Positions 43,311 to 52,511 are shown, counted from the stretch's first letter. The stretch: 64,000 nucleotides of DNA from Limnohabitans sp. T6-5 (GCF_003063315.1 NZ_NERV01000003.1:558001-622000), one strand, 5' to 3'. The notes: generated by a model from the letters alone, not told the origin. Made by a program: numbers and translations.

Positions 43311-43389
43311 CCTGTAGGCGCTTGCCCTGCAAGCAAAAAGCCAGAGGTCCACATGCGCCGCATCGCCAGCAGGGCTGGCTCCTACAAAA
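43311..43389. repeat. REP-like pair, family C (CTGTAGGCGC type)
   Basis: CTGTAGGCGCTTGCCCTGCA at the left faces CGCCAGCAGGGCTGGCTCCT-ACA at the right. A second member is at 46694-46763. Confidence 0.6.
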
Positions 43390-43449
43390 ACCATGACCTC
43401 GCTCAACGCCTTTCCTTGTGATTATTTTTCCTTTTGAGCTAAGACCACC

Positions 43450-45783
43450 ATGACCGATTCATTGACGAGCGACGAACTGACCTTTCGCGACGAAGTGCGC
43501 GCCTTTTTGGCCGCTGAGCTGACCGACGAGATCCGTCTGGGCGGGCACCGCACCTCGGGCATTTTTTCGGACTACGAGGTGGGCATTCCGTGGCAGCGGA
43601 TTCTGGCCAAGCGCGGCTGGGCTGCGCCGCACTGGCCAGTTGAGTGGGGTGGCTGCGGCTGGACGCCCCGGCAACACGACATTTTTGCCAGCGAGATGGC
43701 GGCAGCCGATGCTCCCAAGGTCTCGCCCCTGGGCTTGGTGATGGCTGCGCCCGTGCTGGTCGCCTTTGGCACACAGGCTCAAAAAGAGCGCTGGCTGCCC
43801 GACTTGCGCAACGGCGTGAGTTACTGGTGCCAGGGCTACAGCGAGCCGGGCTCCGGCTCCGACCTGGCCTCTCTGCAATGCCGTGCCCGCCGCGAAGGCA
43901 ACGAATGGGTGATCAATGGCTCCAAAATCTGGACCACCCACGCCCACCGCGCCACGCACATGTTTTGCCTGGTGCGCACCGACAGCAGCGGCAAACCGCA
44001 GCAAGGCATCAGCTTTTTGATGTTTGAGTTGAACAACCCAGGCATCCAGATCCGGCCGATCACCAGCATCTCGGGCGACCACGAGTTCAATCAGGTCTTT
44101 TTTGACGAAGCCCGCGTGCCCGCTGACGCCCTGATTGGCGAAGAAAACCAGGGCTGGACCATTGCCAAATTTTTGCTGGAGCACGAGCGGGGCGGCTCCT
44201 CTGCGCCGTTCTTGCGGGGTCGTCTGGCGCGGCTGCACGAGTCCTTGCGCGATGCGTTTGCATCAGGACACGCAGACTCCGAGCACGAAGACATCACCTT
44301 GACCCTGGCCAACGCGCAGTGCCGCATCGACGCCTTGCACGCCTGGGAACAACAGGTGCTCACGGCGCGCATCGGTGGCGGCGCGCAGCCTTGCTGGTTG
44401 CCTGCAGCCCCCTCGATGGGCAAAGTGCTGGCGACCGAGCTCAAGCAGTACCTGACCGAGCTGGGACTGAGCATTGCCGGCCCTTACGGTGCCACCAGCC
44501 TCACGGTGGAGGAGGCCAGTGCGCACACGCTGCCTGTGCCCGAAGAGTCGGTGTTCGCCACTCGTGCGTATTTGAACGACCGTGCCGCATCGATTTATGG
44601 CGGCACCAACGAAGTGCAGCGCAACCTGATTGCACGCCACATTTTGGGCGCCGAAGTGGTAGAGCCCGTGGTGCCCACCGACGAAACGCAGGCCATGCTG
44701 CTGGCCAGTTTGCAAGGCTGGCTGCAAGACAAGTTTCCTTTCGACAAACGCGCTCAAATGATTGCCACACCTGAAGCGATGGCGCCGCTGTGGCAAGGCT
44801 TGAGCCGTGAGCTGGGCCTCTTGGGTGCGGCACTGCCCGAACACTTGGGTGGCATGGGCGGTGGTTTGCCCGAGCAAATGCTGATCTGCCAGGCCCTGGG
44901 CGCGGCCTTGGTGGCCGAGCCATATAGCAGCACCGCCGTGCTGGGCGCGACCTTGCTGCAAGCGCTGAGCGACCCGGCAGCCGATGCTTTGCTGCAAGGC
45001 CTGGCCGACGGCCAAGTGCGCTTGGCCGTGGCGGCGCTGGAGCCCGCTGGGCGGACTGACTTGAGTCGGGTACAGACCCGTTTGCACAACTCGAACGGCC
45101 AGTTAAACATCAGCGGGCTCAAAGCCCTGGTTCGCGGCGCAACTGGGGCGACGCACTGGCTGGTGAGTGCGCGAGACGAATCGGGCCAACTTCGTATTGG
45201 CCTGATCGACCCCGCAGCCAGCGGCGTGCAGCGGCGCGATGTTCACCTGATCGACGGTGCCTGGGCGTCAGAGCTGGCCTTTGACCAAACGCCCGTGCAC
45301 GCCGTCTTGGGCCAGGCAGACGCAACGGCTGCACTCATGCAAGCCTGGGACACAGCCACCTTGGCCGCAGGCGCCGAAGCTGTGGGCGTGATGCAGGCCC
45401 TGATGCGCGACACGCTCAACTACACCAGCCAGCGCAAACAGTTCGGTCAGCCTTTGGCGGCCTTCCAGGCCCTGCAACACCGCATGGCCGACATGTACCT
45501 CGCGCTCGTTCAAGCTGCTGCCGCAGTAGGTGCTTGTGCCGATGTGACGGGCGACAGCCCGGAGCGCCGCGTCGAGCGGGTGTCATCGGCCCATGTGACG
45601 GTGCTGCGTGCGGCCCGCTTGGTGGGGCAGGGCGCGGTGCAGTTGCATGGCGGCATGGGCATGACCGACGAGCTGGCTGTGGGCCATGGCTTCAAGCGGC
45701 TGACGGTGATTGAGCAGCAATTTGGCGGGGTGGCGCAGCATTTGCGGCGGGTGGCGGCTTCTCGTTCAGGCCTTGGGTCATGA
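43450..45783 (+). CDS. Fused double acyl-CoA dehydrogenase
   Basis: A 777-aa protein made of two acyl-CoA dehydrogenase modules. Domain 1 (residues about 5-400) has CQGYSEPGSGSDLASLQCRA, NGSKIWTTHAHRATHMF and the C-terminal ASIYGGTNEVQRNLIARHIL. Domain 2 (about 415-770) has LGLLGAALPEHLGGMGGGLP, YTSQRKQFGQPLAAFQALQH and AVQLHGGMGMTDELAVGHGF. Single acyl-CoA dehydrogenases are about 380 aa. The fusion resembles a covalent form of the alpha2-beta2 enzymes used for bulky side-chain CoA esters (for example steroid FadE pairs). The true substrate is unknown. Confidence 0.9.
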   Translation: MTDSLTSDELTFRDEVRAFLAAELTDEIRLGGHRTSGIFSDYEVGIPWQRILAKRGWAAPHWPVEWGGCGWTPRQHDIFASEMAAADAPKVSPLGLVMAAPVLVAFGTQAQKERWLPDLRNGVSYWCQGYSEPGSGSDLASLQCRARREGNEWVINGSKIWTTHAHRATHMFCLVRTDSSGKPQQGISFLMFELNNPGIQIRPITSISGDHEFNQVFFDEARVPADALIGEENQGWTIAKFLLEHERGGSSAPFLRGRLARLHESLRDAFASGHADSEHEDITLTLANAQCRIDALHAWEQQVLTARIGGGAQPCWLPAAPSMGKVLATELKQYLTELGLSIAGPYGATSLTVEEASAHTLPVPEESVFATRAYLNDRAASIYGGTNEVQRNLIARHILGAEVVEPVVPTDETQAMLLASLQGWLQDKFPFDKRAQMIATPEAMAPLWQGLSRELGLLGAALPEHLGGMGGGLPEQMLICQALGAALVAEPYSSTAVLGATLLQALSDPAADALLQGLADGQVRLAVAALEPAGRTDLSRVQTRLHNSNGQLNISGLKALVRGATGATHWLVSARDESGQLRIGLIDPAASGVQRRDVHLIDGAWASELAFDQTPVHAVLGQADATAALMQAWDTATLAAGAEAVGVMQALMRDTLNYTSQRKQFGQPLAAFQALQHRMADMYLALVQAAAAVGACADVTGDSPERRVERVSSAHVTVLRAARLVGQGAVQLHGGMGMTDELAVGHGFKRLTVIEQQFGGVAQHLRRVAASRSGLGS

Positions 45784-45807
45784 GCATGTCTTCTTGGCAG
45801 ACCCCAT

Positions 45808-46105
45808 GTCGGGGCTGAAGCCACCGACCTACAAGGCAAAGTCTTTGTGTTGTGTAGGTCGGTGGTCGAAGACCCCGACATGAACCCGCGCAACCCCCAT
45901 CGCCGTGCTTGATGCCGTGCTTGTGGCCCCAGTGTCGGACTCTTCGTGTGCCGACCTGCGAAAGTCAAGATTTTCGCGCTGTAGGTCGGCAGCTTCAGCT
46001 CCGACGTTTTAGGCGTTGGCACAGGCCCATGTCGGGGCTGAAGCCACCGACCTACAAAAATCAAAATTTGGCCCTGTAGGGTGGTACTTGAAGAGTTCGA
46101 AAGGG
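45808..46105. repeat. Array of REP-like units, family A
   Basis: Six half units in about 300 bp. GTCGGGGCTGAAGCCACCGA occurs identically at 45808 and 46031; facing units begin TGTAGGTCGGTGGTCGAAGA (45852), GTCGGACTCTTCGTGTGCCG (45934) and CTGTAGGTCGGCAGCTTCAG (45979); a decayed partner follows at 46072. The array fills the space between the double acyl-CoA dehydrogenase and the LuxR gene, which face each other, so it may also act as terminator. Confidence 0.75.
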
Positions 46106-46121
46106 TGATGGAACGGGTGCC

Positions 46122-46682
46122 TCAGCCTCGCATCAACTTCTGAATCAAATCCGCCGCGCCTGAAGCTTCGTATTTGCGCATGAGCTTGACGCGGTAAATC
46201 TCCACGGTGCGGTGGCTGATGCCCAAAGCTTTGCCAATCTCTTTGCTGGTCAGGCCGTCCATCAGGTGGGCGGCGACTTCGCGTTCGCGGGCGGTGAGTT
46301 CGGCCTTCACGGGTTTGCGCTCCGACAGGTCTTCAAAGGTCCAGATGCCTGCCTCGTGCGGCGCGTCACGGTTCAGGGCTCGGCCCGTCACATGGCACCA
46401 GAAGGTCTCGCCTTTGAAGCGGCCATCGACCCGTTTCATGACGCGGTCGTCGGCGTACACGCCCTTGGCGTTCAGGATGGGGGTGATGCGCTGGCCGGTG
46501 CGCTCATACTCGTCAGCGCTGGGGTAGAGCAGCTGAAAGGTCTGGCCAATCAGTTGTTCGCGGGGTACACCAAACATTTCGCACACGCGCTGGTTGCAGT
46601 CGACCATGGTGCGGTTTCGCGAGAGCACCATGCCGATGGGGGCCAGGTCAAAGGCCAGGCGGTAATCGATGTCCTGTGTCAT
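46122..46682 (-). CDS. PAS-LuxR transcriptional regulator
   Basis: A 186-aa protein. A PAS domain fills residues about 5-115 (FDLAPIGMVLSRNRTMVDCN, MFGVPREQLIGQTFQLLYP). A LuxR/GerE HTH follows at about residues 130-185: LTAREREVAAHLMDGLTSKE, IGKALGISHRTVEIYRVKLM. There is no receiver domain, so it likely senses a ligand directly. It is divergent from scoAB across 184 bases, where TACGTAGT direct repeats could be its site. Confidence 0.9.
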   Translation of the reverse strand: MTQDIDYRLAFDLAPIGMVLSRNRTMVDCNQRVCEMFGVPREQLIGQTFQLLYPSADEYERTGQRITPILNAKGVYADDRVMKRVDGRFKGETFWCHVTGRALNRDAPHEAGIWTFEDLSERKPVKAELTAREREVAAHLMDGLTSKEIGKALGISHRTVEIYRVKLMRKYEASGAADLIQKLMRG

Positions 46683-46693
46683 GGGGACGCTTT

Positions 46694-46763
46694 TTGTAGG
46701 CGCCAGCCTGCTGGCGATGGATTTTGGTGAGCGCGTTATCGCTTGCAGGCGATCTCCCACACA
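46694..46763. repeat. REP-like pair, family C
   Basis: TGTAGGCGCCAGCCTGCTGG on the left and TCGCTTGCAGGCGATCTCCC-ACA on the right, in the gap between the LuxR gene and scoA. Confidence 0.55.
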
Positions 46764-46810
46764 ACAGCCCATGTCGGCTGGGTTGCTCTAAGGGCCGCCC
46801 TCTACGAAAA

Positions 46811-46839
46811 ACTACGTAGTTGATTACGTAGTATCGTAG
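46811..46839. promoter_or_regulatory. TACGTAGT direct repeats upstream of scoA
   Basis: ACTACGTAGT (46811-46820, itself a palindrome) and TACGTAGT again at 46825-46832, then a partial ATCGTAG. The 12-bp repeat distance and place 28-56 bases before the scoA GTG suggest an activator or repressor site for the divergent PAS-LuxR protein. Confidence 0.5.
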
Positions 46840-46866
46840 CGTTCTCTTTCCTGAATGGAGTTTGGC

Positions 46867-47574
46867 GTGAACAAGATTTTTCCATCCGCAGCCGAGGCCT
46901 TGAAGGGCATCGTGGCTGACGGGCAACTCATTGGCGTGGGCGGTTTTGGCCTGTGCGGCATTCCCGAAGCCCTGATCGACGCTTTGCGCGACAGCGGCAT
47001 GCAAAACCTGACCGCGATTTCCAACAACGCAGGCGTGGACGATTTTGGTCTGGGCAAGCTGCTGCAAACCCGCCAGATCAAGAAGATGATTTCTTCTTAT
47101 GTGGGCGAAAACAAAGAGTTTGAGCGCCAATACTTGGCCGGTGAACTTGCGCTGGAATTCACGCCCCAAGGCACGCTGGCCGAGAAGCTGCGCGCGGGCG
47201 GCGCGGGCATCCCGGCCTTCTTCACCAAGACCGGTGTGGGCACCTTGGTTGCCGAAGGCAAGGAGCTGCGCGAGTTCGACGGCGAGACCTATGTGATGGA
47301 GCGCTCTTTGGTGCCCGACGTGTCGCTGGTCAAGGCGCACCGCGCCGACAAGTCCGGCAACCTGCAGTTCCGCTACACCTCGCGCAACTTCAACCCTGCG
47401 GTGGCCATGGCGGGCAAGATCTGCGTGGTCGAGGTCGAGGAGATCGTTGAGACCGGCGAGATGCACCCCGACAGCGTGCACCTGCCTGGCATTTATGTGC
47501 ACCGCATTGTGCTGAACAAGCACCCTGAAAAGCGCATCGAGAAACGCACGATCACCGAGAAAGCAGGAGCCTGA
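46867..47574 (+). CDS. scoA: 3-oxoacid CoA-transferase subunit A
   Basis: A 235-aa CoA-transferase family I alpha subunit. GTG at 46867 ([20 protein letters not shown]) has TGGAG 7 bases upstream and matches the usual start; an ATG four codons earlier would place this site inside the gene. Motif [17 protein letters not shown] at about residue 23 is the subunit A signature, with [15 protein letters not shown] after it. With subunit B it moves CoA from succinyl-CoA to acetoacetate, which fits acetoacetate released by the BKACE pathway elsewhere in the window. Confidence 0.95.
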   Translation: MNKIFPSAAEALKGIVADGQLIGVGGFGLCGIPEALIDALRDSGMQNLTAISNNAGVDDFGLGKLLQTRQIKKMISSYVGENKEFERQYLAGELALEFTPQGTLAEKLRAGGAGIPAFFTKTGVGTLVAEGKELREFDGETYVMERSLVPDVSLVKAHRADKSGNLQFRYTSRNFNPAVAMAGKICVVEVEEIVETGEMHPDSVHLPGIYVHRIVLNKHPEKRIEKRTITEKAGA

Positions 47575-47575
47575 T

Positions 47576-48217
<642 letters not shown>

Positions 48218-48240
48218 ACCTGAAATACTCGAACTTCATA

Positions 48241-48268
48241 AAAAGCCACGAATTTCGTGGCTTTTTTA
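48241..48268 (+). terminator. Rho-independent terminator of scoAB
   Basis: AAAAGCCACGAA/TTTCGTGGCTTTT stem with a following T-run, 23 bases after the scoB stop. Confidence 0.9.
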
Positions 48269-48383
48269 TTTTTTATGACAAATTTTCGAATTGAATTCAA
48301 ATAATTAAAATCAATTTCTGGCTGCTACGTATTCTCGAATGATCAAATTTCGTACAAAATAGTAATTTTTGACGGTTTCTGGA

Positions 48384-49361
48384 ATGTCGACTCCAAATTC
48401 AGATCGCGTACGCGGTGACCTCTTGCGCGAATGGCGTGTTGCGCAGCAGCTTGAAATGAGCACGGTGGCCAGGCGCGTGAATTTGTCATCCGCCCAGATT
48501 CAGCAATTGGAGGAGGGGGGGGCCTCCTTGTTTTATTCCGAAGCCATCAAGCACAACGCCGCCCGTAAAGTGGCGTTGGCTTTGAACGGGGATCCTGCCA
48601 GCGTCATTCGCATCGTGGCTCACGAAGACGGTCAAGGCGCTCTGGCGCATCAAGGTGTACAGGTTCTCGATGAGTTGGTTCAGTTGTCTGAACTGCAAGC
48701 GAAATCGGAAAAAAACAAATCATCTTCCGCGCATCGAATTATTCACCCGCTCGTTTGGTTGGGGGCTTTGTCGGCGGTGTCTGTTGGCGCCGCGTGGCTG
48801 TATCAGCAGCCTGAACTGATCAAACCTTGGGTGTCCATGGATTGGGTGCCTATGCATTGGTTTGAATCCAAACCGCCCGTGCTTCCTGCCCCCGAGCCAC
48901 AAGCGCCTGCGCCAGATACGGTGGCCGATGCATCGGATGCGCAGCCCAGCTCGGTGGCATCCCAATCAGAAGCCTCTGCACCTATTGCTTTGGCGCCCGC
49001 TGACACTGCGTCGCCCAGCAGTCCAGCATCGACAGCGGTGGTGGCTGTAGCGTCGCCCGATGCGCTGTGCCAGAGCACCGAGCCGGGCACCTTGTTGACC
49101 TCAAAAATCCCCAGCAAAGCCGGTGACATGGTGTACATCGTGCCGCTCAAAGCGGGATCGGTTTGTGCCAAGGATGGCGCTGGCAAGAACACGGTGCTGA
49201 CTTTGCAGGCGAAAGAGGGACGCAGTGTGTATGGTCCCCCTCCATGGCGTTTGTATTTTGAACACATGGATCAGGCGCAGGTGTATTTCCAGGGCGAGCG
49301 TTTGCGTTGGCCCGAGGTGCCCACGCGCTCGATTGTCCTGCGCGAAGTCAAACCGCAATAA
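48384..49361 (+). CDS. RodZ-like membrane protein with HTH
   Basis: A 325-aa protein with the RodZ layout. A Cro/CI-like HTH is at residues about 8-70 (LLREWRVAQQLEMSTVARRV, NLSSAQIQQLEEGGASLFYS). One TM is near residues 112-130 (HPLVWLGALSAVSVGAAWLY). A Pro/Ala/Ser-rich periplasmic linker follows to about residue 225, then a C-terminal beta domain (GRSVYGPPPWRLYFEHMDQA). RodZ links MreB to the wall machinery. The usual neighbours (ispG, hisS) are absent here, so this may be a second, divergent RodZ-type protein. Confidence 0.78.
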   Translation: MSTPNSDRVRGDLLREWRVAQQLEMSTVARRVNLSSAQIQQLEEGGASLFYSEAIKHNAARKVALALNGDPASVIRIVAHEDGQGALAHQGVQVLDELVQLSELQAKSEKNKSSSAHRIIHPLVWLGALSAVSVGAAWLYQQPELIKPWVSMDWVPMHWFESKPPVLPAPEPQAPAPDTVADASDAQPSSVASQSEASAPIALAPADTASPSSPASTAVVAVASPDALCQSTEPGTLLTSKIPSKAGDMVYIVPLKAGSVCAKDGAGKNTVLTLQAKEGRSVYGPPPWRLYFEHMDQAQVYFQGERLRWPEVPTRSIVLREVKPQ

Positions 49362-49404
49362 GCCGCTTGGTGTGCACCGCGCACCAGCCCTTGATGACTT
49401 GCTG

Positions 49405-49429
49405 GGCCCCTTTGGGGGCCTTGTTTTTT
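49405..49429 (+). terminator. Terminator after the RodZ-like gene
   Basis: GGCCCC-TTTG-GGGGCC followed by TTGTTTTTT. It also lies just beyond the convergent ParB-like gene stop. Confidence 0.8.
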
Positions 49430-49446
49430 GGTGCGTTCAGTTGGCT

Positions 49447-50289
49447 TCAAAAATTTGGTGTTGGGGCCGTTTGCAGCTGGGCCTCAAGTTGAGCCACTTG
49501 ATGACGCAAGCGCTCATTTTCTGCAGTCAATTCCGCCACCTTTTGCTGCAAGACGCCAAGAGTTGGAGGCTCTGAGTCTTCATGCGCCGTTGACTCTTCC
49601 TTGGGGGGCTTGCGGTTCACTTCACGCACGCGTTTAGCCGCTTGCTTGAGCTCGTCCTTGCCGCCCAGCGCGGCGGTTTTTTGCTCTTCTGCGGGCAGTG
49701 AAGCCACAGCCGCAGCCGCGTTGATGGAGATCGTGCCTGCTTTGACCGCCGCCACCAACTCAGGCGCTGCCTGCTTCTGGATTTTTTCGATCTGCACGAC
49801 CTGGCTGTTGCTCAGGCGGGCGGCTTTGGCAATGTCGGCGCGGCTTTTGAGTGGGTTGGCTTCGCTTGCAGCGATGTCCTGTGACCCTTCTTGCGTTGAC
49901 GGATCGGCCGAAGTCGCATCTGTTTCTACCGTGGCGGCCACGGCAGTGGCACGGCGCTCGGCCAGAATCTCGCGCTTGCGCAAAGCCAGCACGCCGCGCT
50001 GAAAATCCGACACGCTGCGCCTGCCCAAGTGCTGGTCGATCATCCACAGGTGCACATCTTCCATGGATTGAAAGCGCGGGTTTTGCACCGTCTGAAAGGG
50101 CAGGCCGTGTTTTTGGCAAATGCCATAGCGGTTGTGCCCGTCGACCAGCACATCGCCCCACAACACCAACGCATCGCGGCAGCCTTCCGCCAGGATGCTG
50201 CGTTCCAGCGCGGCGTGTTCGTCGGGCGTCAAGGGGTCGATGTAGGCTTTGAGTTCTTCGAGGACGGTGATGTTCATGGGCGCTGCCAT
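49447..50289 (-). CDS. Solitary ParB-like nuclease/CTPase-domain protein
   Basis: A 280-aa protein. A ParB N-terminal-like domain covers residues about 25-95, with VLVDGHNRYGICQKHGLPFQ as its hallmark and WMIDQHLGRRSVSDFQRGVL after it. A helical HTH region follows (KSRADIAKAARLSNSQVVQI). The C-terminus ends in a coiled coil with a heptad pattern (LQQKVAELTAENERLRHQVA). The start is ATG 50289, or ATG 50277 four codons later. There is no parA and the gene lies 41 bases downstream of tRNA-Gly, so it may be a mobile-element remnant or a chromosomal regulator. Confidence 0.82.
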   Translation of the reverse strand: MAAPMNITVLEELKAYIDPLTPDEHAALERSILAEGCRDALVLWGDVLVDGHNRYGICQKHGLPFQTVQNPRFQSMEDVHLWMIDQHLGRRSVSDFQRGVLALRKREILAERRATAVAATVETDATSADPSTQEGSQDIAASEANPLKSRADIAKAARLSNSQVVQIEKIQKQAAPELVAAVKAGTISINAAAAVASLPAEEQKTAALGGKDELKQAAKRVREVNRKPPKEESTAHEDSEPPTLGVLQQKVAELTAENERLRHQVAQLEAQLQTAPTPNF

Positions 50290-50299
50290 TCAAAATGCC

Positions 50300-50321
50300 G
50301 AAGGCCCCTTGCGGGGCCTTC
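50300..50321 (-). terminator. Hairpin between tRNA-Gly and the ParB-like gene
   Basis: GAAGGCCCC-TTGC-GGGGCCTTC, a 9-bp perfect stem. T-runs are weak on both strands, so it is probably a tRNA 3' terminator with low efficiency. Confidence 0.55.
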
Positions 50322-50329
50322 TTTCATGC

Positions 50330-50403
50330 TGGAGCGGGCGAAGGGAATCGAACCCTCGTTATTTGCTTGGGAAGCAAAAGTCCTACCATTAAACGACACC
50401 CGC
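50330..50403 (-). tRNA. tRNA-Gly (anticodon CCC)
   Basis: A 74-nt cloverleaf: acceptor GCGGGTG/CGCCCGC, D-arm with AATGGTA, anticodon stem TTTGC/GCAAA with loop TTCCCAA (anticodon CCC), T-loop TTCGATTC region, discriminator T and encoded CCA. Confidence 0.93.
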
Positions 50404-50416
50404 GAAGGCGTGTAGT

Positions 50417-51901
50417 TTACTTCAGGATATCGCCCATGCAGAGGTATTTGATTTCCACGTAATCGTCGATCCCGTGGTGTGAGCCTTCGCGGCCCAGGCC
50501 GGACTGTTTGACGCCACCAAAGGGCACATGCTCGGTGGCCAAAATGCCCACGTTGATGCCCACCATGCCGTATTCCAGCGCTTCGCTCACGCGGAAGATG
50601 CGGCCCACGTCGCGGCTGTAGAAGTAGCTGGCCAGGCCAAACTCGGTGTTGTTGGCCGCGTCAATGGCTTCTTGTTCGGTCTTGAATTTGAAGATGGGTG
50701 CAAACGGGCCGAAGGTTTCTTCCTTGGCGCAGACCATGTCGGCCGTGGCATCGGCGATCACCGTGGGTTCAAAGAACTGGCCGCTCAGGCGCTTGCCACC
50801 GGTCAGCACGCGGCCGCCTTTGGCGATGGCGTCTTTCACATGGCGCTCGACCTTGTCGAGTGCGGCAGGCTCGATCAGCGGACCCTGGTTCACGCCGTCC
50901 TCAAAGCCGTTTCCGACCTTGGCAGTTTGGACCTTGGCGGCGAACTTGGTGGCGAACTCTTCGTACACCGCTTCTTGCACATAGATGCGGTTGGAGCACA
51001 CACAGGTCTGGCCCGCGTTGCGGTATTTGCTGGCAAAGGCACCTTCCACGGCGCTGTCGATGTCGGCGTCTTCAAACACGATGAAGGGCGCGTTGCCGCC
51101 CAGCTCCAAAGACATTTTCTTGACGGTGGGGGCCGATTGCGCCATCAGGATGCGACCCACTTCGGTGGAGCCGGTGAAGCTGATGTGGCGCACCACGTCG
51201 CTCGCGCACAGCACCTTGCCCACGGCAATCGAGTTGTCGCTGTCGGCGGTGACCATGTTGAGCACTCCGGCGGGGATGCCCGCACGAATGGCCAGTTCGG
51301 CTGCTGCCAAGGCGGTGAGCGGTGTCAGCTCGGCTGGCTTGATGATCACCGGGCAACCCGCAGCCAGGGCCGGTGCGACTTTGCGGGTGATCATGGCCAG
51401 CGGGAAGTTCCAGGGCGTGATGGCCGCGCACACGCCAATCGGCTGCTTGAGCACCAGCAGGCGCCGGTTGTTGTCGAACTGGGGCAGGGTCTCGCCATTG
51501 ATGCGCTTGGCTTCTTCGGCAAACCACTCGACAAAGCTGGCGCCATAGGCCACTTCGCCTTTGGCCTCGGGCAGGGGCTTGCCTTGCTCGGCGGTCATGA
51601 TGCGGCCCAAGTCGTCTTGGTTGGCCATCAGCAGGTCGTACCACTTGCGCAAGATGATGCTGCGCTCTTTGGCGGTTTTGGCTTTCCAGGCGGGCCAGGC
51701 AGCGTTGGCTGCGGCAATGGCTTGCTCGGCCTCGGCAGGGCCCAGATTGGCCACATCGGCTAAGTGCGCGCCTGTGGCCGGGTCGGTCACGGCAAAGCGG
51801 CTTGGGCCAGCGACCCATTGGCCGTTGATCAGGGCGTCGGTCTTGAGCAGGCTGGGGTCGTTCAGCTTGGCGAGGGGTGGGGCGAGGGGGGATGTGGTCA
51901 T
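50417..51901 (-). CDS. gabD: NADP-dependent succinate-semialdehyde dehydrogenase
   Basis: A 494-aa aldehyde dehydrogenase. Conserved parts: ITPWNFPLAMITRKVAPALA (cofactor binding, about residue 160), SFTGSTEVGRILM, the catalytic Glu in MSLELGGNAPFIV (about 265) and the catalytic Cys in RNAGQTCVCSNRIYV (about 299). The Cys-Val-Cys pair is the redox switch known in GabD enzymes. It oxidises succinate semialdehyde to succinate. There is no gabT in the window. Confidence 0.93.
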   Translation of the reverse strand: MTTSPLAPPLAKLNDPSLLKTDALINGQWVAGPSRFAVTDPATGAHLADVANLGPAEAEQAIAAANAAWPAWKAKTAKERSIILRKWYDLLMANQDDLGRIMTAEQGKPLPEAKGEVAYGASFVEWFAEEAKRINGETLPQFDNNRRLLVLKQPIGVCAAITPWNFPLAMITRKVAPALAAGCPVIIKPAELTPLTALAAAELAIRAGIPAGVLNMVTADSDNSIAVGKVLCASDVVRHISFTGSTEVGRILMAQSAPTVKKMSLELGGNAPFIVFEDADIDSAVEGAFASKYRNAGQTCVCSNRIYVQEAVYEEFATKFAAKVQTAKVGNGFEDGVNQGPLIEPAALDKVERHVKDAIAKGGRVLTGGKRLSGQFFEPTVIADATADMVCAKEETFGPFAPIFKFKTEQEAIDAANNTEFGLASYFYSRDVGRIFRVSEALEYGMVGINVGILATEHVPFGGVKQSGLGREGSHHGIDDYVEIKYLCMGDILK

Positions 51902-52043
51902 GGTGTTGTGGGCTTGTGGTGTTGGAGCAGGTGCCGGGCCGCTGGGCGCTGGCTGTTCAAAACGCTGAGCATATCGGGCAAAAAAGGGCCGCTGTGTCGC
52001 GCAGTTAACGCAGCGCTTTGGCGCTTGTCAATTTGGGAAGGCG

Positions 52044-52511
52044 TCAGCTTGAAGCGAAGGGATTGACCAACTTCACCCCGGCCAGTATTTCACCGGTGCC
52101 CATGTCCTCGGTGAGCAACACTGAGCACCCCGCAATGTGGGCGCTGGCCACGATCAGGGCATCCCAGTAGCTCAAGGCGTGTTTTTGGTGCAAATCCAGC
52201 GCCAAGTCGATGGTGTCCGGGGTCACCGCCGCACAGTCGAGTTGGCGGTAGCAATGCAGCTGTTCGCGGATGTGTGTGTGTGACAGGCCCAGCTTGAGCA
52301 GTCCGACCTGGATGTATTCGTTGAGCACCTGCGTGGAGAGCACGCCCAAGCGCTCAAAACGCAGGTGGCGCAGCACATCGATGGCGATGCGCTGTTTGCG
52401 GGGCTCGTCGGTGCTGTCGGCATAAACCAGAACATTGGTGTCGATGAAGCAACGGGCTTTGGGCAGGGCCAACAACGGACCCCAAGGCGGCGTGGGCTCA
52501 GCCGCGATCAT
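52044..52511 (-). CDS. VapC-type PIN-domain toxin
   Basis: A 155-aa PIN ribonuclease. The acidic residues are Asp in CFIDTNVLVYAD, Glu in TQVLNEYIQVG, Asp in LSYWDALIVASA and Asp in LLTEDMGTGEIL. The start ATG at 52511 overlaps the antitoxin stop by 14 bases; the long form to 52559 would run inside the antitoxin gene. VapC toxins cut tRNA or rRNA. The N-terminus before the first Asp (MIAAEPTPPWGPLLAL) is longer than usual. Confidence 0.88.
   Translation of the reverse strand: MIAAEPTPPWGPLLALPKARCFIDTNVLVYADSTDEPRKQRIAIDVLRHLRFERLGVLSTQVLNEYIQVGLLKLGLSHTHIREQLHCYRQLDCAAVTPDTIDLALDLHQKHALSYWDALIVASAHIAGCSVLLTEDMGTGEILAGVKLVNPFASS

Noticed and set aside
45808..46105. CRISPR array
   Set aside because: Repeats are palindromic units in alternating orientation with irregular spacing and no cas genes; they fit REP-like elements. 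No CRISPR array was seen anywhere in the window.
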